NCBI GenBank assembly: GCA_016871155.1
Contig: VFZO01000038.1
Coordinates: forward strand, 1 to 33,557
Length of the DNA stretch: 33,557 bases
Reading direction: 5' to 3'
Source: Acidobacteriota bacterium
GTDB lineage: Bacteria; Acidobacteriota; Terriglobia; Bryobacterales; Bryobacteraceae
Shown one piece after another: positions 24,986-33,000 of the stretch. The position numbers and the translations under genes were made by a program. Every line of letters begins with the position of its first letter. The first letter of the stretch is position 1. Below the pieces are notes generated by a model, which saw only the letters and a program-made list of their open reading frames with translations, ran no database searches and had not been told where the DNA came from.

Positions 24986-25879
24986 TTAGAAAGGGAGGTC
25001 CTTTTGCACGGGGCCGGTTTCCAACACCAGCGATCGGGCCAGATATTTGTACGGATTTACAGGCGCGCCGCCCTGGCGTACCTCGTAGTGGAGGTGCGGA
25101 GAAGTGGCGCGGCCGGTGTTGCCGGAGCGGCCCACGATCTGTCCGCGCCGCACGTCTTGCCCCGGAATGACGTCGTAGGAACTGAGATGCGCATAGTAGG
25201 TCTCGACGCCGCTGCCGTGGTCGACCACGATCAATTTTCCATACGCCCCGGACCATTCGGTCCGCTTCACGATGCCGTCCGCGGTCACTCGAATCGGCGA
25301 GCCGAGCGGCGCGGCGATATCGACGCCGGGATGGAACGAACTGCCACCGGTAAACGGATCGGTTCGCGACCCAAAGCTCGAATTCAGGCGGCCTTGGATT
25401 GGCCAAAGACTCGGCACTACGTTCTGTTGCCAGGTGCGATTGATGCGCCGGGTGCCCGAAGAATACAGCTTAGCCGTGCGGAGCAGGTCGAACTGTTCCA
25501 GCGACTCCTGGAAAGTGGGTACCAGCCGGCTTTCGCTAGCGATCGAGTTGGGACCCTCCAACCGTTCTTTAATCCCGTAGGCGGCTGAGACCTCCGTCGC
25601 GAGCAACTGCAAGGTCGCCAACTGTTCCTTGGTCTGCTCGTTGTTCCGGTGCAGATTCTGGTACCGCTGCTGGAGGCTGGAGACCTCGTCGCGTAAATTG
25701 TTGTAATTCGACACCTTCCAGGCCATCCGCGCATAGCTTGCCAGGAATCCGAAAGTGGTGAAACAGCCCACCACGGCTAAAGCCAATACTGTGTAAAGAA
25801 TCGTGTGGGACAGGTGCAAACGCCGAAGGCGGCCATGCACCGAATGTGCCACTACGACTACAAAGTAGGGTTGATTCAT
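24986..25879 (-). CDS. Membrane-anchored M23 peptidase
   Basis: A 297-residue cell-wall peptidase. One membrane segment (about 27-49) is followed by a coiled coil (about 55-95, LRDEVSSLQQRYQNLHRNNE) and a C-terminal M23/LytM domain with zinc ligands His183 and Asp187 (FHPGVDIAAP), His231 (YYAHLSSYD) and H262-L-H264 (SPHLHYEV). All catalytic residues are present, so it may be an active endopeptidase on peptidoglycan cross-links rather than a degenerate activator. The start has AGGA about nine bases upstream and a good promoter about 130 bases upstream. It opens the run leading into DUF3500. Confidence 0.93.
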   Translation of the reverse strand: MNQPYFVVVVAHSVHGRLRRLHLSHTILYTVLALAVVGCFTTFGFLASYARMAWKVSNYNNLRDEVSSLQQRYQNLHRNNEQTKEQLATLQLLATEVSAAYGIKERLEGPNSIASESRLVPTFQESLEQFDLLRTAKLYSSGTRRINRTWQQNVVPSLWPIQGRLNSSFGSRTDPFTGGSSFHPGVDIAAPLGSPIRVTADGIVKRTEWSGAYGKLIVVDHGSGVETYYAHLSSYDVIPGQDVRRGQIVGRSGNTGRATSPHLHYEVRQGGAPVNPYKYLARSLVLETGPVQKDLPF

Positions 25880-26012
25880 CGATTGGATTCCTGCGTGCGG
25901 TTAAGTTCTTTTCTTCGGCGGAAAGTTTGAACCGCTTTATTCTGGTCCGGCCAGATTCGGGGGAGAATCGGTCCAGCGTGACGAATCCCCTCATGCCTGA
26001 GGCGGAAAGACC

Positions 26013-26041
26013 ACAGTACCAGCCGAAGCGTACGCTGTCAA
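26013..26041 (-). promoter_or_regulatory. Sigma-70-like promoter for the M23 gene
   Basis: Minus strand: TTGACA (26036-26041), a 17-base spacer, then TACTGT (26013-26018). A perfect -35 with optimal spacing makes this the best promoter in the window. It leaves a leader of about 125 bases before the M23 start, containing small hairpins such as TCTGG/CCAGA at 25941-25955. Confidence 0.7.
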
Positions 26042-26080
26042 GCCAATTGTCGTGACAAGGCGAACACACGGCGAAATAGA

Positions 26081-26106
26081 GACGAAGGCTATTTCCAGCC
26101 TTCGTC
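26081..26106 (-). terminator. Hairpin terminator after the sulfatase gene
   Basis: GACGAAGGCT (26081-26090) and AGCCTTCGTC (26097-26106) form a perfect 10-pair stem with a 6-base loop, 19 bases past the sulfatase stop. On the minus strand the stem is followed by TCTATTT, a weak T-tract. It separates the sulfatase transcript from the M23 promoter just downstream. Confidence 0.65.
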
Positions 26107-26125
26107 CGGAAAAGAGGTACTGACC

Positions 26126-27472
26126 TTAAAGAGACAATGGCCACCCTCGTCCGGCTGGCTCGCCCGGTCGGGCCTCAGCCGGCGGAAGGTAGTCATATGT
26201 ATCGTGCATCCACTCGCTCAAACGTTTCAATAGAGCTTGTTTTTCTGTCGAATACAACGCATCGGTAGCGACGTTGTGAAATTCGTCCGGATCTTTGGCC
26301 AGGTCGTACATCTCGACGACCGGCCGAGCGGGTTGCAACAACCGAAGATGTTCGGACCGGAATCCAGGCCGCCGGGCGGCCGCTTGGTACGACGCCCAGG
26401 TTGGACTGTCGGCCAGGTCCCAGGCCGGCCGGTACGCAAAATGGGGCGAGGCATTGAAGATCAACTTGAACCATTTGGTCCGCACGGACCGAATTGGATC
26501 GAAGTTATCGTGCCAGTTCCGTTCGCTGAAAACGGCCTCCCGCTCCTGATACGCCGATCCCTTCAGCAACGGCGCAAAGGACCGCCCCTGCATCTTGGCG
26601 GTCTGGGGCATACCGGCAATGTCCAACCAGGTGGACGGCAGGTCGACGTGGCCAATCAGCTCGGTTCGCACCACGCCCGGCTTGCTTACACCGGGCCACT
26701 TGGCCAGCAACGGCACGTGCAGGCCGGGGTCGTAGCAAGTGCCCTTGGCGCCGGGGAACGGCATGCCGTTGTCAGCGGTGAAGAATACAACGGTATTGCG
26801 CTCAAGCCCCCGGTCTTCCAGCAGTTTGAGCAGCGCGCCGCATTCGGAGTCCATTCGCGCGATGAAATCGTGATAGTGCGCCAGGTCCTCGCGAATTTGG
26901 GGAGTGTCGGGCAGGTAGTTGGGAAGCCGCACCTTCGCCGGGTCGTGCGGTGGATCGAAGGCGCCCTTGCGGTAAGGCCTGTGCGGATCGGTAAACCCGA
27001 CGTGCAGAAAGAACGGCCGGTCCTTCGGAGCCTTGTCGAAAAATGTCTCGAATTTCGCCTCCCGGGTTTGAAAGAAGTCGAACCGCTTGTTGAAATCGTT
27101 GCCCTGATGCACTTTCCGGAACGCACCGGTGAAGTAGCCCCTTGCTTTTAGCGCCTCCAGAAAGGTGGACTCCCACGGCGGCATAGGGGTATGGAGCCGG
27201 GAGGTCGAGGTCGTGTGCGGCGCGCAGCCGGTGAAGATAGCCGACCGGTTTGGACTGCATTGCGGCGACGCGGTAAAACAGTTCGCGAACCGGACTCCCT
27301 GCGCCGCCAAGCGGTCCAGATTTGGCGTGTGGACGTGCGTGTTGCCGTAGCAACCCAGGTCGGCGGCCGTATGGTCATCGGAGATTAAGAACAGAATGTT
27401 CGGCGGACGATCAGTGGGCGCTTGCGCGGCCAGGGCCGGCGCTGCGAGGAGTTTGCGGCGGGAGAAATCCAT
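26126..27472 (-). CDS. Exported Cys-type sulfatase
   Basis: A 448-residue type I sulfatase, closer in layout to the heparan N-sulfatase/iduronate-sulfatase-like group than the sulfatase at 11820. The start MDFSRRKLLAAPALAAQ is a Tat-like signal. ILFLISDDHTAADLGCYGN holds the metal-binding Asp pair, and C72-S-P-N-R is the formylglycine motif. FFLHVGFTDPHRPY and VVFFTADNGMPFPGAKGT are further active-site blocks. A longer frame extends through the divergent gene to 27958 and is rejected. It needs a formylglycine-generating maturase encoded elsewhere. Its ATG is 27 bases from the divergent SDR start, with a shared AT-rich element between. Confidence 0.94.
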   Translation of the reverse strand: MDFSRRKLLAAPALAAQAPTDRPPNILFLISDDHTAADLGCYGNTHVHTPNLDRLAAQGVRFANCFTASPQCSPNRSAIFTGCAPHTTSTSRLHTPMPPWESTFLEALKARGYFTGAFRKVHQGNDFNKRFDFFQTREAKFETFFDKAPKDRPFFLHVGFTDPHRPYRKGAFDPPHDPAKVRLPNYLPDTPQIREDLAHYHDFIARMDSECGALLKLLEDRGLERNTVVFFTADNGMPFPGAKGTCYDPGLHVPLLAKWPGVSKPGVVRTELIGHVDLPSTWLDIAGMPQTAKMQGRSFAPLLKGSAYQEREAVFSERNWHDNFDPIRSVRTKWFKLIFNASPHFAYRPAWDLADSPTWASYQAAARRPGFRSEHLRLLQPARPVVEMYDLAKDPDEFHNVATDALYSTEKQALLKRLSEWMHDTYDYLPPAEARPGEPAGRGWPLSL

Positions 27473-27480
27473 CGCTGTCC

Positions 27481-27492
27481 AGTGTATATGCT
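27481..27492. promoter_or_regulatory. Shared divergent -10 region (sulfatase / SDR)
   Basis: The 27-base spacer contains AGTGTATATGCT. On the plus strand TATGCT (27487-27492) ends seven bases before the SDR ATG; on the minus strand TACACT (27481-27486) ends eight bases before the sulfatase ATG, and TATACA overlaps it. Both transcripts would start at or near the first codon. Confidence 0.45.
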
Positions 27493-27499
27493 GGGTGGA

Positions 27500-28270
27500 A
27501 TGGAGATTTCGTTTCACGGGAAGACCGCTGTGGTCACGGGCGGCGTTCATGGGATCGGGCGCGCAATGGCCGAACTGCTGTCGAAATGCGGCGCGCGGGT
27601 ATTTATTTTCGATGTCGAATCGGCACCGCTGGACTTCGAGGCCCAGGTAGTCCATTGCGACGTTACGTCTCGCGAGAGCCTGCGCGCGGCGCTCGACGTT
27701 TCCGGGCGTCCGGACGCGGTTATGATTAACGCCGGCACTGGCATCGTCCGGCCGCTGCCAGAGACTGGCCGCGATGTATGGGACCGGACTTTGGCGCTCA
27801 ACCTGACCGCCGCGTTCGAAACGCTTCAGGAAACGGCGGAGCGAATGAAGGGTCACGGCGGGTCGATCGTCTTGACCGCCTCCACCAACTCCTACGACGG
27901 CGAAGAGAACCTGATCGCCTACAACGCCACAAAGGCCGGCGTGCTGGGAATTCTGCACACGGCGGCCAATGAGTTGGGACCCTCCGGCATTCGTGTGAAT
28001 TCAGTCAATCCCGGCCTGATTCGAACGCGCCTGACGCAAGCCAGCTTCGAAACGCCCGCGGTCGTCAAGGACTATTTCCGCGCCATCCCAATGGGCCGCG
28101 GCGGCGAACCCGCCGAGGTGGCCACGGCCGCCGTATTCCTCGCCTCGGATTGGGCCAGCTACATTACCGGCGCCTCGCTGCTGGTGGACGGCGGTCAGAT
28201 GTGCTGTAAGTTTGGTCCGTGGAAGGATGAAAGCGCCGAGTTTGTCAGCGGGCAGTGGCGCCGGCTTTAA
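27500..28270 (+). CDS. Short-chain dehydrogenase/reductase
   Basis: A 256-residue classical SDR. The cofactor motif is TGGVHGIG (residues 13-20), with INAGTG near 76-81. The catalytic residues are Asn101, Ser128, Tyr141 and Lys145 (SYDGEENLIAYNATK), followed by NSVNPGLIRTRL and the C-terminal SYITGASLLVDGG. It should oxidise or reduce a hydroxyl or keto group with NAD(P); Asp38 after the second strand favours NAD. The substrate is unknown. Two start codons are possible (27488 and 27500); I chose 27500 because a -10-like TATGCT ends seven bases before it and no Shine-Dalgarno fits either. Its 3' end overlaps the convergent DUF6958-like gene by 26 bases. Confidence 0.93.
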   Translation: MEISFHGKTAVVTGGVHGIGRAMAELLSKCGARVFIFDVESAPLDFEAQVVHCDVTSRESLRAALDVSGRPDAVMINAGTGIVRPLPETGRDVWDRTLALNLTAAFETLQETAERMKGHGGSIVLTASTNSYDGEENLIAYNATKAGVLGILHTAANELGPSGIRVNSVNPGLIRTRLTQASFETPAVVKDYFRAIPMGRGGEPAEVATAAVFLASDWASYITGASLLVDGGQMCCKFGPWKDESAEFVSGQWRRL

Positions 28271-28541
28271 GCAAGCGCTGGGGTTTGGCTGCCGGAACGC
28301 GGACAATCTCGCCGCGGACCTCGAGTTCCAGCTTGACAGTGGTCACATACCAGGGCAGCGACCCGATGTCCGGGGGCAAATGGGGAGCGACACGCTCCAC
28401 CAGCTCTTCAAACAGGACGCCTTCGCCGCGCTTCGGAAGCACCTTTAGGATGGCTTTCCGGAAGGCCGCGAATTTCGCCGCCTCTATGGTCACCGGCTTC
28501 TTGCCCGGTGTTGGCGTCCGGCACTCGACACGATCCTTCAT
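28245..28541 (-). CDS. DUF6958-like small protein
   Basis: A 98-residue protein. The core (about 18-80) with FRKAILKVLPKRGEGVLFEEL, VAPHLP and WYVTTVKLELEVRGEIVRVP resembles the small DUF6958 family, which looks like a winged-helix-type fold of unknown role; I am moderately sure of the match. The ATG at 28541 overlaps the stop of the epimerase gene as ATGA, which fixes the start against a longer reading from 28631. Its tail ends in basic residues. It probably forms a two-gene operon with the epimerase. Confidence 0.7.
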   Translation of the reverse strand: MKDRVECRTPTPGKKPVTIEAAKFAAFRKAILKVLPKRGEGVLFEELVERVAPHLPPDIGSLPWYVTTVKLELEVRGEIVRVPAAKPQRLLKAGATAR

Positions 28542-29545
28542 AGTCCGGATTCTCCCATGCGTGCGCGCGCCAGAAGTTGGTCCTCGAACGAGTAGTCGAT
28601 GTCTTTGCGCTGGCCGTGCGCCTTCCACCATTTGTACGACGCTTGCAAGCCCTCGGCGAAATCGAGGGGCTTGAACTTTAACACCCGCTGCGCCTTGGCG
28701 ATCATTGTAGTGATCGGCGGCAGATCGTAGTAGTGTCCAAAGTAGAGCTTCGGTCCCATGGGATGGCCGCCCATGCGCTGCATCAACTCCCGTGGCATCC
28801 GGATTACGCGAGTATTCCGGCCGGCGGCCTTGGCGAGCGATTCCAGCAGTTCGGCCTGGGTCGTGGACCTGGCATGTGCCACGTTGAACGCATGCCCAAC
28901 GGCGGCGGGTTCCTCCATCGCCGCCAGCGCGGCGGCTACCAGGTCGCGGACGAAAACAAACTGCATCAGCCGGCGGCCGTCGCCGGGCAGAAACCAGGGC
29001 CGGCCGTCGCGCAACCGGTCCCAGAAGAAGTGCTCCCGGTAATACGGATTGCCGGGTCCGTAAACGAACGGCGGCCGAAGCGTCACCGCGGGGAATCCGT
29101 AACGTTGGTGCAGGCGGAACAGCGCCCGTTCACTCATCGCTTTATTCCTGGCATAGAGGTCCGCGTGGCGATCGTCAACCAGCCCGTCGCCCTCATAGTG
29201 ATTCAATCCGCCGCCGTAGGCGGCCACGCTCGACACGAAAACATAGCGGTGGATGCGATCCAGGAACATCCGGGCCGTGGCGTCGACGTTCGCGCCGGTG
29301 GTGCCGCGCTCCCAGTCGTAGACGTTGTCGAAAACCGCGTCGAAGGCACGGCCGGTCAAGGCGGCCTGCATGGAAGGCGTGTCGTTGCGGTCCGCGGCTA
29401 TCTGCTTCACCTTGGCGCCGAACGGGTGCGTTTCCTTTCGGTGCAAGATGGTGACGTCATGCCCATCCTTCAGCAGGCGCGCAACCAACTCGCGTCCAAT
29501 GAACAACGTGCCGCCGATTACCAGAACTTTGCGCCTGACTGCCAA
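28538..29545 (-). CDS. NAD-dependent epimerase/dehydratase family protein
   Basis: A 335-residue extended SDR. The N-terminal VLVIGGTLFIGRELV holds the Gly-rich cofactor loop; FVSSVAAYGGG and YARNK supply the Ser/Tyr/Lys catalytic set, and RPPFVYGPGNPYY and MQFVFVRDLV are typical of sugar-nucleotide epimerase relatives. The C-terminal half (GHPMGPKLYFGHYYDLPP) is less typical, so the substrate is unclear. The only available start is TTG at 29545; upstream in frame a stop follows within six codons. A TATAAC hexamer ends eight bases before this TTG and no Shine-Dalgarno is visible, which suggests leaderless translation from a TTG codon. Confidence 0.88.
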   Translation of the reverse strand: MAVRRKVLVIGGTLFIGRELVARLLKDGHDVTILHRKETHPFGAKVKQIAADRNDTPSMQAALTGRAFDAVFDNVYDWERGTTGANVDATARMFLDRIHRYVFVSSVAAYGGGLNHYEGDGLVDDRHADLYARNKAMSERALFRLHQRYGFPAVTLRPPFVYGPGNPYYREHFFWDRLRDGRPWFLPGDGRRLMQFVFVRDLVAAALAAMEEPAAVGHAFNVAHARSTTQAELLESLAKAAGRNTRVIRMPRELMQRMGGHPMGPKLYFGHYYDLPPITTMIAKAQRVLKFKPLDFAEGLQASYKWWKAHGQRKDIDYSFEDQLLARARMGESGL

Positions 29546-29553
29546 ACCGTCAG

Positions 29554-29561
29554 GTTATACT
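29554..29561. promoter_or_regulatory. Symmetric shared -10 element (epimerase / LytTR)
   Basis: Within a 24-base divergent spacer, the plus strand reads TATACT (29556-29561), ending eight bases before the LytTR ATG; the minus strand reads TATAAC (29559-29554), ending eight bases before the epimerase TTG. The two hexamers share the TATA core, inside the near-palindrome GTTATACTAAC (29554-29564). Neither side has a Shine-Dalgarno or room for one. Confidence 0.6.
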
Positions 29562-29569
29562 AACATCCG

Positions 29570-30367
29570 ATGTCGAATCGAGCCAACGGCGCGGCGGCGG
29601 CGCAGACGTTAACGGCACTGCTGGTCGACGACGAACCCTTGGCCCGCGATGAGCTCGCCTACCTGCTCAAGGACTTCCCCGACATCGAAGTCGCCGCCTC
29701 CGCGGGCAACGGAATCGAGGCGGTGGGCCTGATTGAGTCGCTGGAACCCGACATCGTTTTTCTCGATGTGCAAATGCCCGGCCTAGACGGACTCGGTGTG
29801 ATCCGGCGTCTGCGCGACAAGGGCGTTCCGCTGCCGCAGTTCATCCTGGCGACCGCGTTCGACAACTACGCCGTCGACGCCTTTCAGCTGGAGGCCTTTG
29901 ACTACATCCTGAAGCCTGTCGAGCGCGACCGCCTGGCCGCCACCGTGGAACGCGCGCGCCGGGCCATTGCGCAAAAGAGCAAGCCTGACGCGGCGGACGC
30001 CGAACCACCGCCGCGGCCCGTCAGCGGCTACAAAACCAAGATCCTTGTCCGGCGTGAGAATCGCAACTGGATCGTCGACGCCAATGAACTCATCTACGCG
30101 ACCATCGACGACGGGCTGATCACCGTCGTCACCTCGAACCTGGAAGGCGAGTCGACGTACAAGACGATCGAAGAGATGCAATCGAATCTCGACCCCGAGT
30201 TGTTCTGGCGCGTTCACCGCTCGTGGCTGGTGAACATCAACCGCATCAAGGAAGTGATTCCGTGGTTTAAGTCGAGCTTTCAACTTCGCATGGACGACAA
30301 GCGCGGCACTGAGGTTCCTGTCAGCCGCGTCCAAACGAAGCGACTGCGCTCTCTATTCAGGCTTTAG
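29570..30367 (+). CDS. LytTR-family response regulator
   Basis: A 265-residue two-domain regulator. The receiver domain (about 14-135) has Asp20-Asp21, the phosphorylated Asp66 (IVFLDVQMPGLDG), Thr95 and Lys115 (DYILKPVE). A Pro-rich linker leads to a LytTR DNA-binding domain (about 155-265) with FWRVHRSWLVNINRIKEVIP and VPVSRVQTKRLRSLF. Regulators of this kind usually bind direct repeats upstream of envelope or quorum-sensing genes. No histidine kinase adjoins. The ATG lies eight bases after a TATACT box without a Shine-Dalgarno, so its mRNA is probably leaderless. It converges with the YdcF-like gene, 3 bases apart. Confidence 0.95.
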   Translation: MSNRANGAAAAQTLTALLVDDEPLARDELAYLLKDFPDIEVAASAGNGIEAVGLIESLEPDIVFLDVQMPGLDGLGVIRRLRDKGVPLPQFILATAFDNYAVDAFQLEAFDYILKPVERDRLAATVERARRAIAQKSKPDAADAEPPPRPVSGYKTKILVRRENRNWIVDANELIYATIDDGLITVVTSNLEGESTYKTIEEMQSNLDPELFWRVHRSWLVNINRIKEVIPWFKSSFQLRMDDKRGTEVPVSRVQTKRLRSLFRL

Positions 30368-30370
30368 CGG

Positions 30371-30952
30371 CTATATTGGCAGTCCGGCGCGCCACAGCGA
30401 ATAGCCGACCGCCTGCCGGGCGTACAGCCACCAGTCTTTCCACTCGGTGTCCGCCTTGATCGCCCGCGGCGAGCCGAATACCGTAATGCCACGCGCTTCC
30501 AGCATTCGTTTCGTACGAAAAATATGGTACCCGTCGGAGACCAGAATGCAGCTCTTCAGGTCCATCCGCTGCATGATTTCGGCCACCGCCACAGCGGAAT
30601 GCACCGTCGTTTCCCCTTCGTCTTCCAGGATGATGGCCTCGCTCGGCACGCCTTTGCCGATCAGATAGTTCCGGCCGACCGTTCCTTCAGTGAAAACCGG
30701 ATCGCCGCCGGCGCCGCCGGTTGTGACGATATGCGCCGCCAACCCGCGCTGGTAGAGCCCGAGCGCATGGTCCAGCCGGGCCTTTAGAACCGGGGATGGC
30801 TTGCCGCGATACTCGGCCGCCCCCATGACGACAATGACATCGGCCTTTGTGGCCTCGTCGCGCGTAGATTGGTCGTGGATCCGTGCCGTCAGCAGGGCGA
30901 GCCAGCCGCCGACCGCAAGCAAGGCGAAAGCCGCGAATCCGGACCGTCTCAT
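30371..30952 (-). CDS. YdcF/DUF218-like membrane-anchored protein
   Basis: A 193-residue protein with an N-terminal anchor or signal (about 4-23, GFAAFALLAVGGWLALLTA) and a DUF218 domain: ADVIVVMGAAEY, HIVTTGGAGGDPVFTEGTVG, LEDEGETTVHSAVAVAEIM and ILVSDGYHIFRTKRMLEARG. The family (YdcF, SanA, ElyC) acts on the envelope and may bind nucleotide-like ligands; the exact reaction is unknown. A longer frame from 31201 crosses the divergent methyltransferase gene and is rejected. The divergent spacer is 30 bases. Confidence 0.9.
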   Translation of the reverse strand: MRRSGFAAFALLAVGGWLALLTARIHDQSTRDEATKADVIVVMGAAEYRGKPSPVLKARLDHALGLYQRGLAAHIVTTGGAGGDPVFTEGTVGRNYLIGKGVPSEAIILEDEGETTVHSAVAVAEIMQRMDLKSCILVSDGYHIFRTKRMLEARGITVFGSPRAIKADTEWKDWWLYARQAVGYSLWRAGLPI

Positions 30953-30961
30953 TGGGCGCGC

Positions 30962-30967
30962 TATGCT
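30962..30967 (+). promoter_or_regulatory. Candidate -10 box of the SPOUT methyltransferase gene
   Basis: TATGCT, ending 15 bases before the ATG at 30983 in a 30-base divergent spacer. It would give a leader of roughly 9 bases. No Shine-Dalgarno and no convincing -35 are visible. On the minus strand the same AT-rich island (30961-30982) must serve the YdcF-like gene. Confidence 0.3.
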
Positions 30968-30982
30968 TAACAGTCTATAGCA

Positions 30983-31687
30983 ATGCTCGGCGCGCACCAT
31001 CCCCTGGTCAAGTCCATTCGGAAAGCCGTTCGCCACGGCGGGCGCACCAGCGAAGGCTGGGTCGTGGCCGAGGGCCCGCATCTGGTCCAGGAGGCGGGCG
31101 ATAAGGCTCGCGAGGTCCTGGGAACCCCGGCCTGGCCCGGCGCGGCCCGCATCGTCCCGGACGATGTGTTCGCCCAGATTTCGTCGGTCGAACACTCGCA
31201 AGGAGTTCTGGCGCTGGTCGACCTGCCGGAATCACCGGTGGAGGCGATGCTCACGCCCAATTGCCTGCTGGTTCTGCTGGACGGAGTTCAGGATCCCGGC
31301 AATGCGGGCACAATCCTGCGATCCGCCGAGGCGTTCGGCGCCACGGGTGTAGTTTTTCTAAAGGGATCGGTCAACCCTGCAAATCCGAAGACGGTTCGCG
31401 CTTCGGCCGGATCGATCTTCCGCATGCCGTTCGCCACCGCCGAATTCGAGTCCCTAAACCTGGGCTGCCCGGTTTTCGCGGCCATGCCAAACGCACCGCT
31501 CGCAGCGCGGGACGCACCCCTGGGCCAACCCTGCGCCCTGCTGATCGGCAACGAAGGCAGCGGAATCCCCGCGGAGCACCTGGCGAAGGCTACTCCCGTG
31601 TCCATTCCCACGGCGCGCGTCGAATCCCTCAACGCCGCACTGGCCGCCGCTATCCTCCTCTATGAGGCCCAACGCCAGCGCGCATGA
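30983..31687 (+). CDS. TrmH/SpoU-family RNA 2'-O-methyltransferase
   Basis: A 234-residue SPOUT methyltransferase. After an N-terminal substrate-binding domain (GWVVAEGPHLVQEA; HSQGVLALV at about 71-79) the three knot motifs are intact: LDGVQDPGNAGTILRSAEAF (99-118), CALLIGNEGSGIP (184-196) and VESLNAALAAAILLYEA (213-229). It transfers a methyl group from SAM to a ribose 2'-OH in tRNA or rRNA; which position cannot be told. Its stop overlaps the rarA start (ATGA), so the two are cotranslated. There is no Shine-Dalgarno. Confidence 0.94.
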   Translation: MLGAHHPLVKSIRKAVRHGGRTSEGWVVAEGPHLVQEAGDKAREVLGTPAWPGAARIVPDDVFAQISSVEHSQGVLALVDLPESPVEAMLTPNCLLVLLDGVQDPGNAGTILRSAEAFGATGVVFLKGSVNPANPKTVRASAGSIFRMPFATAEFESLNLGCPVFAAMPNAPLAARDAPLGQPCALLIGNEGSGIPAEHLAKATPVSIPTARVESLNAALAAAILLYEAQRQRA

Positions 31688-33000
31688 GTCTGTTCGATGC
31701 ACTTCCGGACGCCCCGAAACGCCCCTTGGCCGAGCGCCTTCGCCCCCGCACTTTGGACGAATACGAAGGCCAGGAGCATATCCTGGGCAAAGGCAAGCCC
31801 CTTCGCCGCGCCATTGAGTCCGACCAACTGACCAGCCTGATTCTGTGGGGCCCGCCCGGCGTCGGCAAGACCACTCTCGCCACCATCATCGCCGCATCGA
31901 CGAAGGCCCAGTTCGTTCCGTTTTCGGCCGTGCTGTCGGGCATCAAGGAGATTAAGGAGCTGATGGTCCGCGCCGAGCAGGCACGGCGTCTTGGCCGGCG
32001 GACCGTGCTCTTCATCGACGAAATCCACCGCTTTAACAAGGCTCAGCAGGACGCCTTTCTGCCGTACGTCGAAAAGGGCGACGTCATTCTGATCGGCGCC
32101 ACGACGGAGAACCCATCGTTTGAGGTGAATTCGGCGCTTCTGTCGCGCTCCCGCGTCTATCAGTTGCGGGCGCTGGAGACGCCGCAGCTCGTCCGGATCC
32201 TGCAAAAGGGCCTTTTGGAGCTGGGCAAGACATGCGACGTGGCGATTCTGGAACAGCTGGCAGCGTTCGCGAACGGAGACGCTCGGGGAGCCTACAACCT
32301 GCTGGACCTCGCCGCGGCCTCCACCGATTCCAGCGAGATTACGCAGGAAACCGTCGCCGATATCGTGTCGCGTAAATCGCTACTGTACGACAAGACCGGC
32401 GAAGAGCACTATAACATCGTTTCCGCGCTGCACAAATCCGTGCGGGCCTCCGACGCCGACGGCGCACTCTATTGGCTGGCGCGAATGCTGGAATCCGGGG
32501 AAGACCGGATGTACATCGCGCGCCGGCTGGTCCGGATGGCGGTTGAAGACATCGGAATGGCCGACCCGCGCGCGGTCGAACAGGCTATCGCCTGCCAGCA
32601 GACGGTCCACTTCCTCGGCATCCCGGAAGGGGATCAGGCCCTGGCCCAATGCGCCCTGTACCTGAGCCTGGCCCCAAAGTCCGACGCGGCGTACAAGGCG
32701 CTTAAGGCGGCGGTGCGGACTGTTCAATCCGCCCCGGCCGATCCGGTGCCCATGCACCTGCGCAACGCGCCAACCAAACATATGAAGCAGTGGGGCTACG
32801 GCGAGGGATACCGCCACGCGCACGAATTCGAGGGCGCGCAGACCGGCATGGAGTGCCTGCCGGAGGCGCTGGCCGGCACTGAGTTCTACCAACCAACGGA
32901 CCGGGGCGTGGAGCCGCGCATCGCCGAACGGCTAAGCGCCACCCGGTCCGCCAAGAAGGGTTTTTACAAGAGCGGTCCTACTTCCGAGCCGTTACCGTAA
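31684..33000 (+). CDS. rarA: Replication-associated recombination protein A
   Basis: A 438-residue AAA+ ATPase (RarA/MgsA, WRNIP1 relative) that acts at stalled replication forks. [19 protein letters not shown] opens the protein; Walker [10 protein letters not shown] is at 56-64, Walker [11 protein letters not shown] at 108-117, sensor 1 GATTENPSF at 138-146 and the arginine finger in LLSRSRVY (152-159). The C-terminal clamp-loader-like tetramerisation region includes [15 protein letters not shown] sequence ([19 protein letters not shown]) and [12 protein letters not shown]. Length is normal. It is coupled to the methyltransferase upstream; its end overlaps the convergent RidA-like gene by 23 bases. 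Confidence 0.97.
   Translation: MSLFDALPDAPKRPLAERLRPRTLDEYEGQEHILGKGKPLRRAIESDQLTSLILWGPPGVGKTTLATIIAASTKAQFVPFSAVLSGIKEIKELMVRAEQARRLGRRTVLFIDEIHRFNKAQQDAFLPYVEKGDVILIGATTENPSFEVNSALLSRSRVYQLRALETPQLVRILQKGLLELGKTCDVAILEQLAAFANGDARGAYNLLDLAAASTDSSEITQETVADIVSRKSLLYDKTGEEHYNIVSALHKSVRASDADGALYWLARMLESGEDRMYIARRLVRMAVEDIGMADPRAVEQAIACQQTVHFLGIPEGDQALAQCALYLSLAPKSDAAYKALKAAVRTVQSAPADPVPMHLRNAPTKHMKQWGYGEGYRHAHEFEGAQTGMECLPEALAGTEFYQPTDRGVEPRIAERLSATRSAKKGFYKSGPTSEPLP

Noticed and set aside
23895..24989. A 364-codon plus-strand frame opposite the DUF3500 gene
   Set aside because: The minus-strand frame matches the DUF3500 motif order throughout; this frame is its complement shadow with biased composition.
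26237..27151. A 304-codon plus-strand frame opposite the second sulfatase
   Set aside because: The sulfatase on the minus strand is certain from its active-site motifs; the opposing frame has no motif.
27473..27958. N-terminal extension of the sulfatase frame by 162 codons
   Set aside because: It runs through the divergent SDR gene and lacks motifs, while the ATG at 27472 begins a Tat-like signal.
30953..31201. N-terminal extension of the YdcF-like frame by 83 codons
   Set aside because: It overlaps the start of the SPOUT methyltransferase gene; the ATG at 30952 begins a proper membrane anchor.
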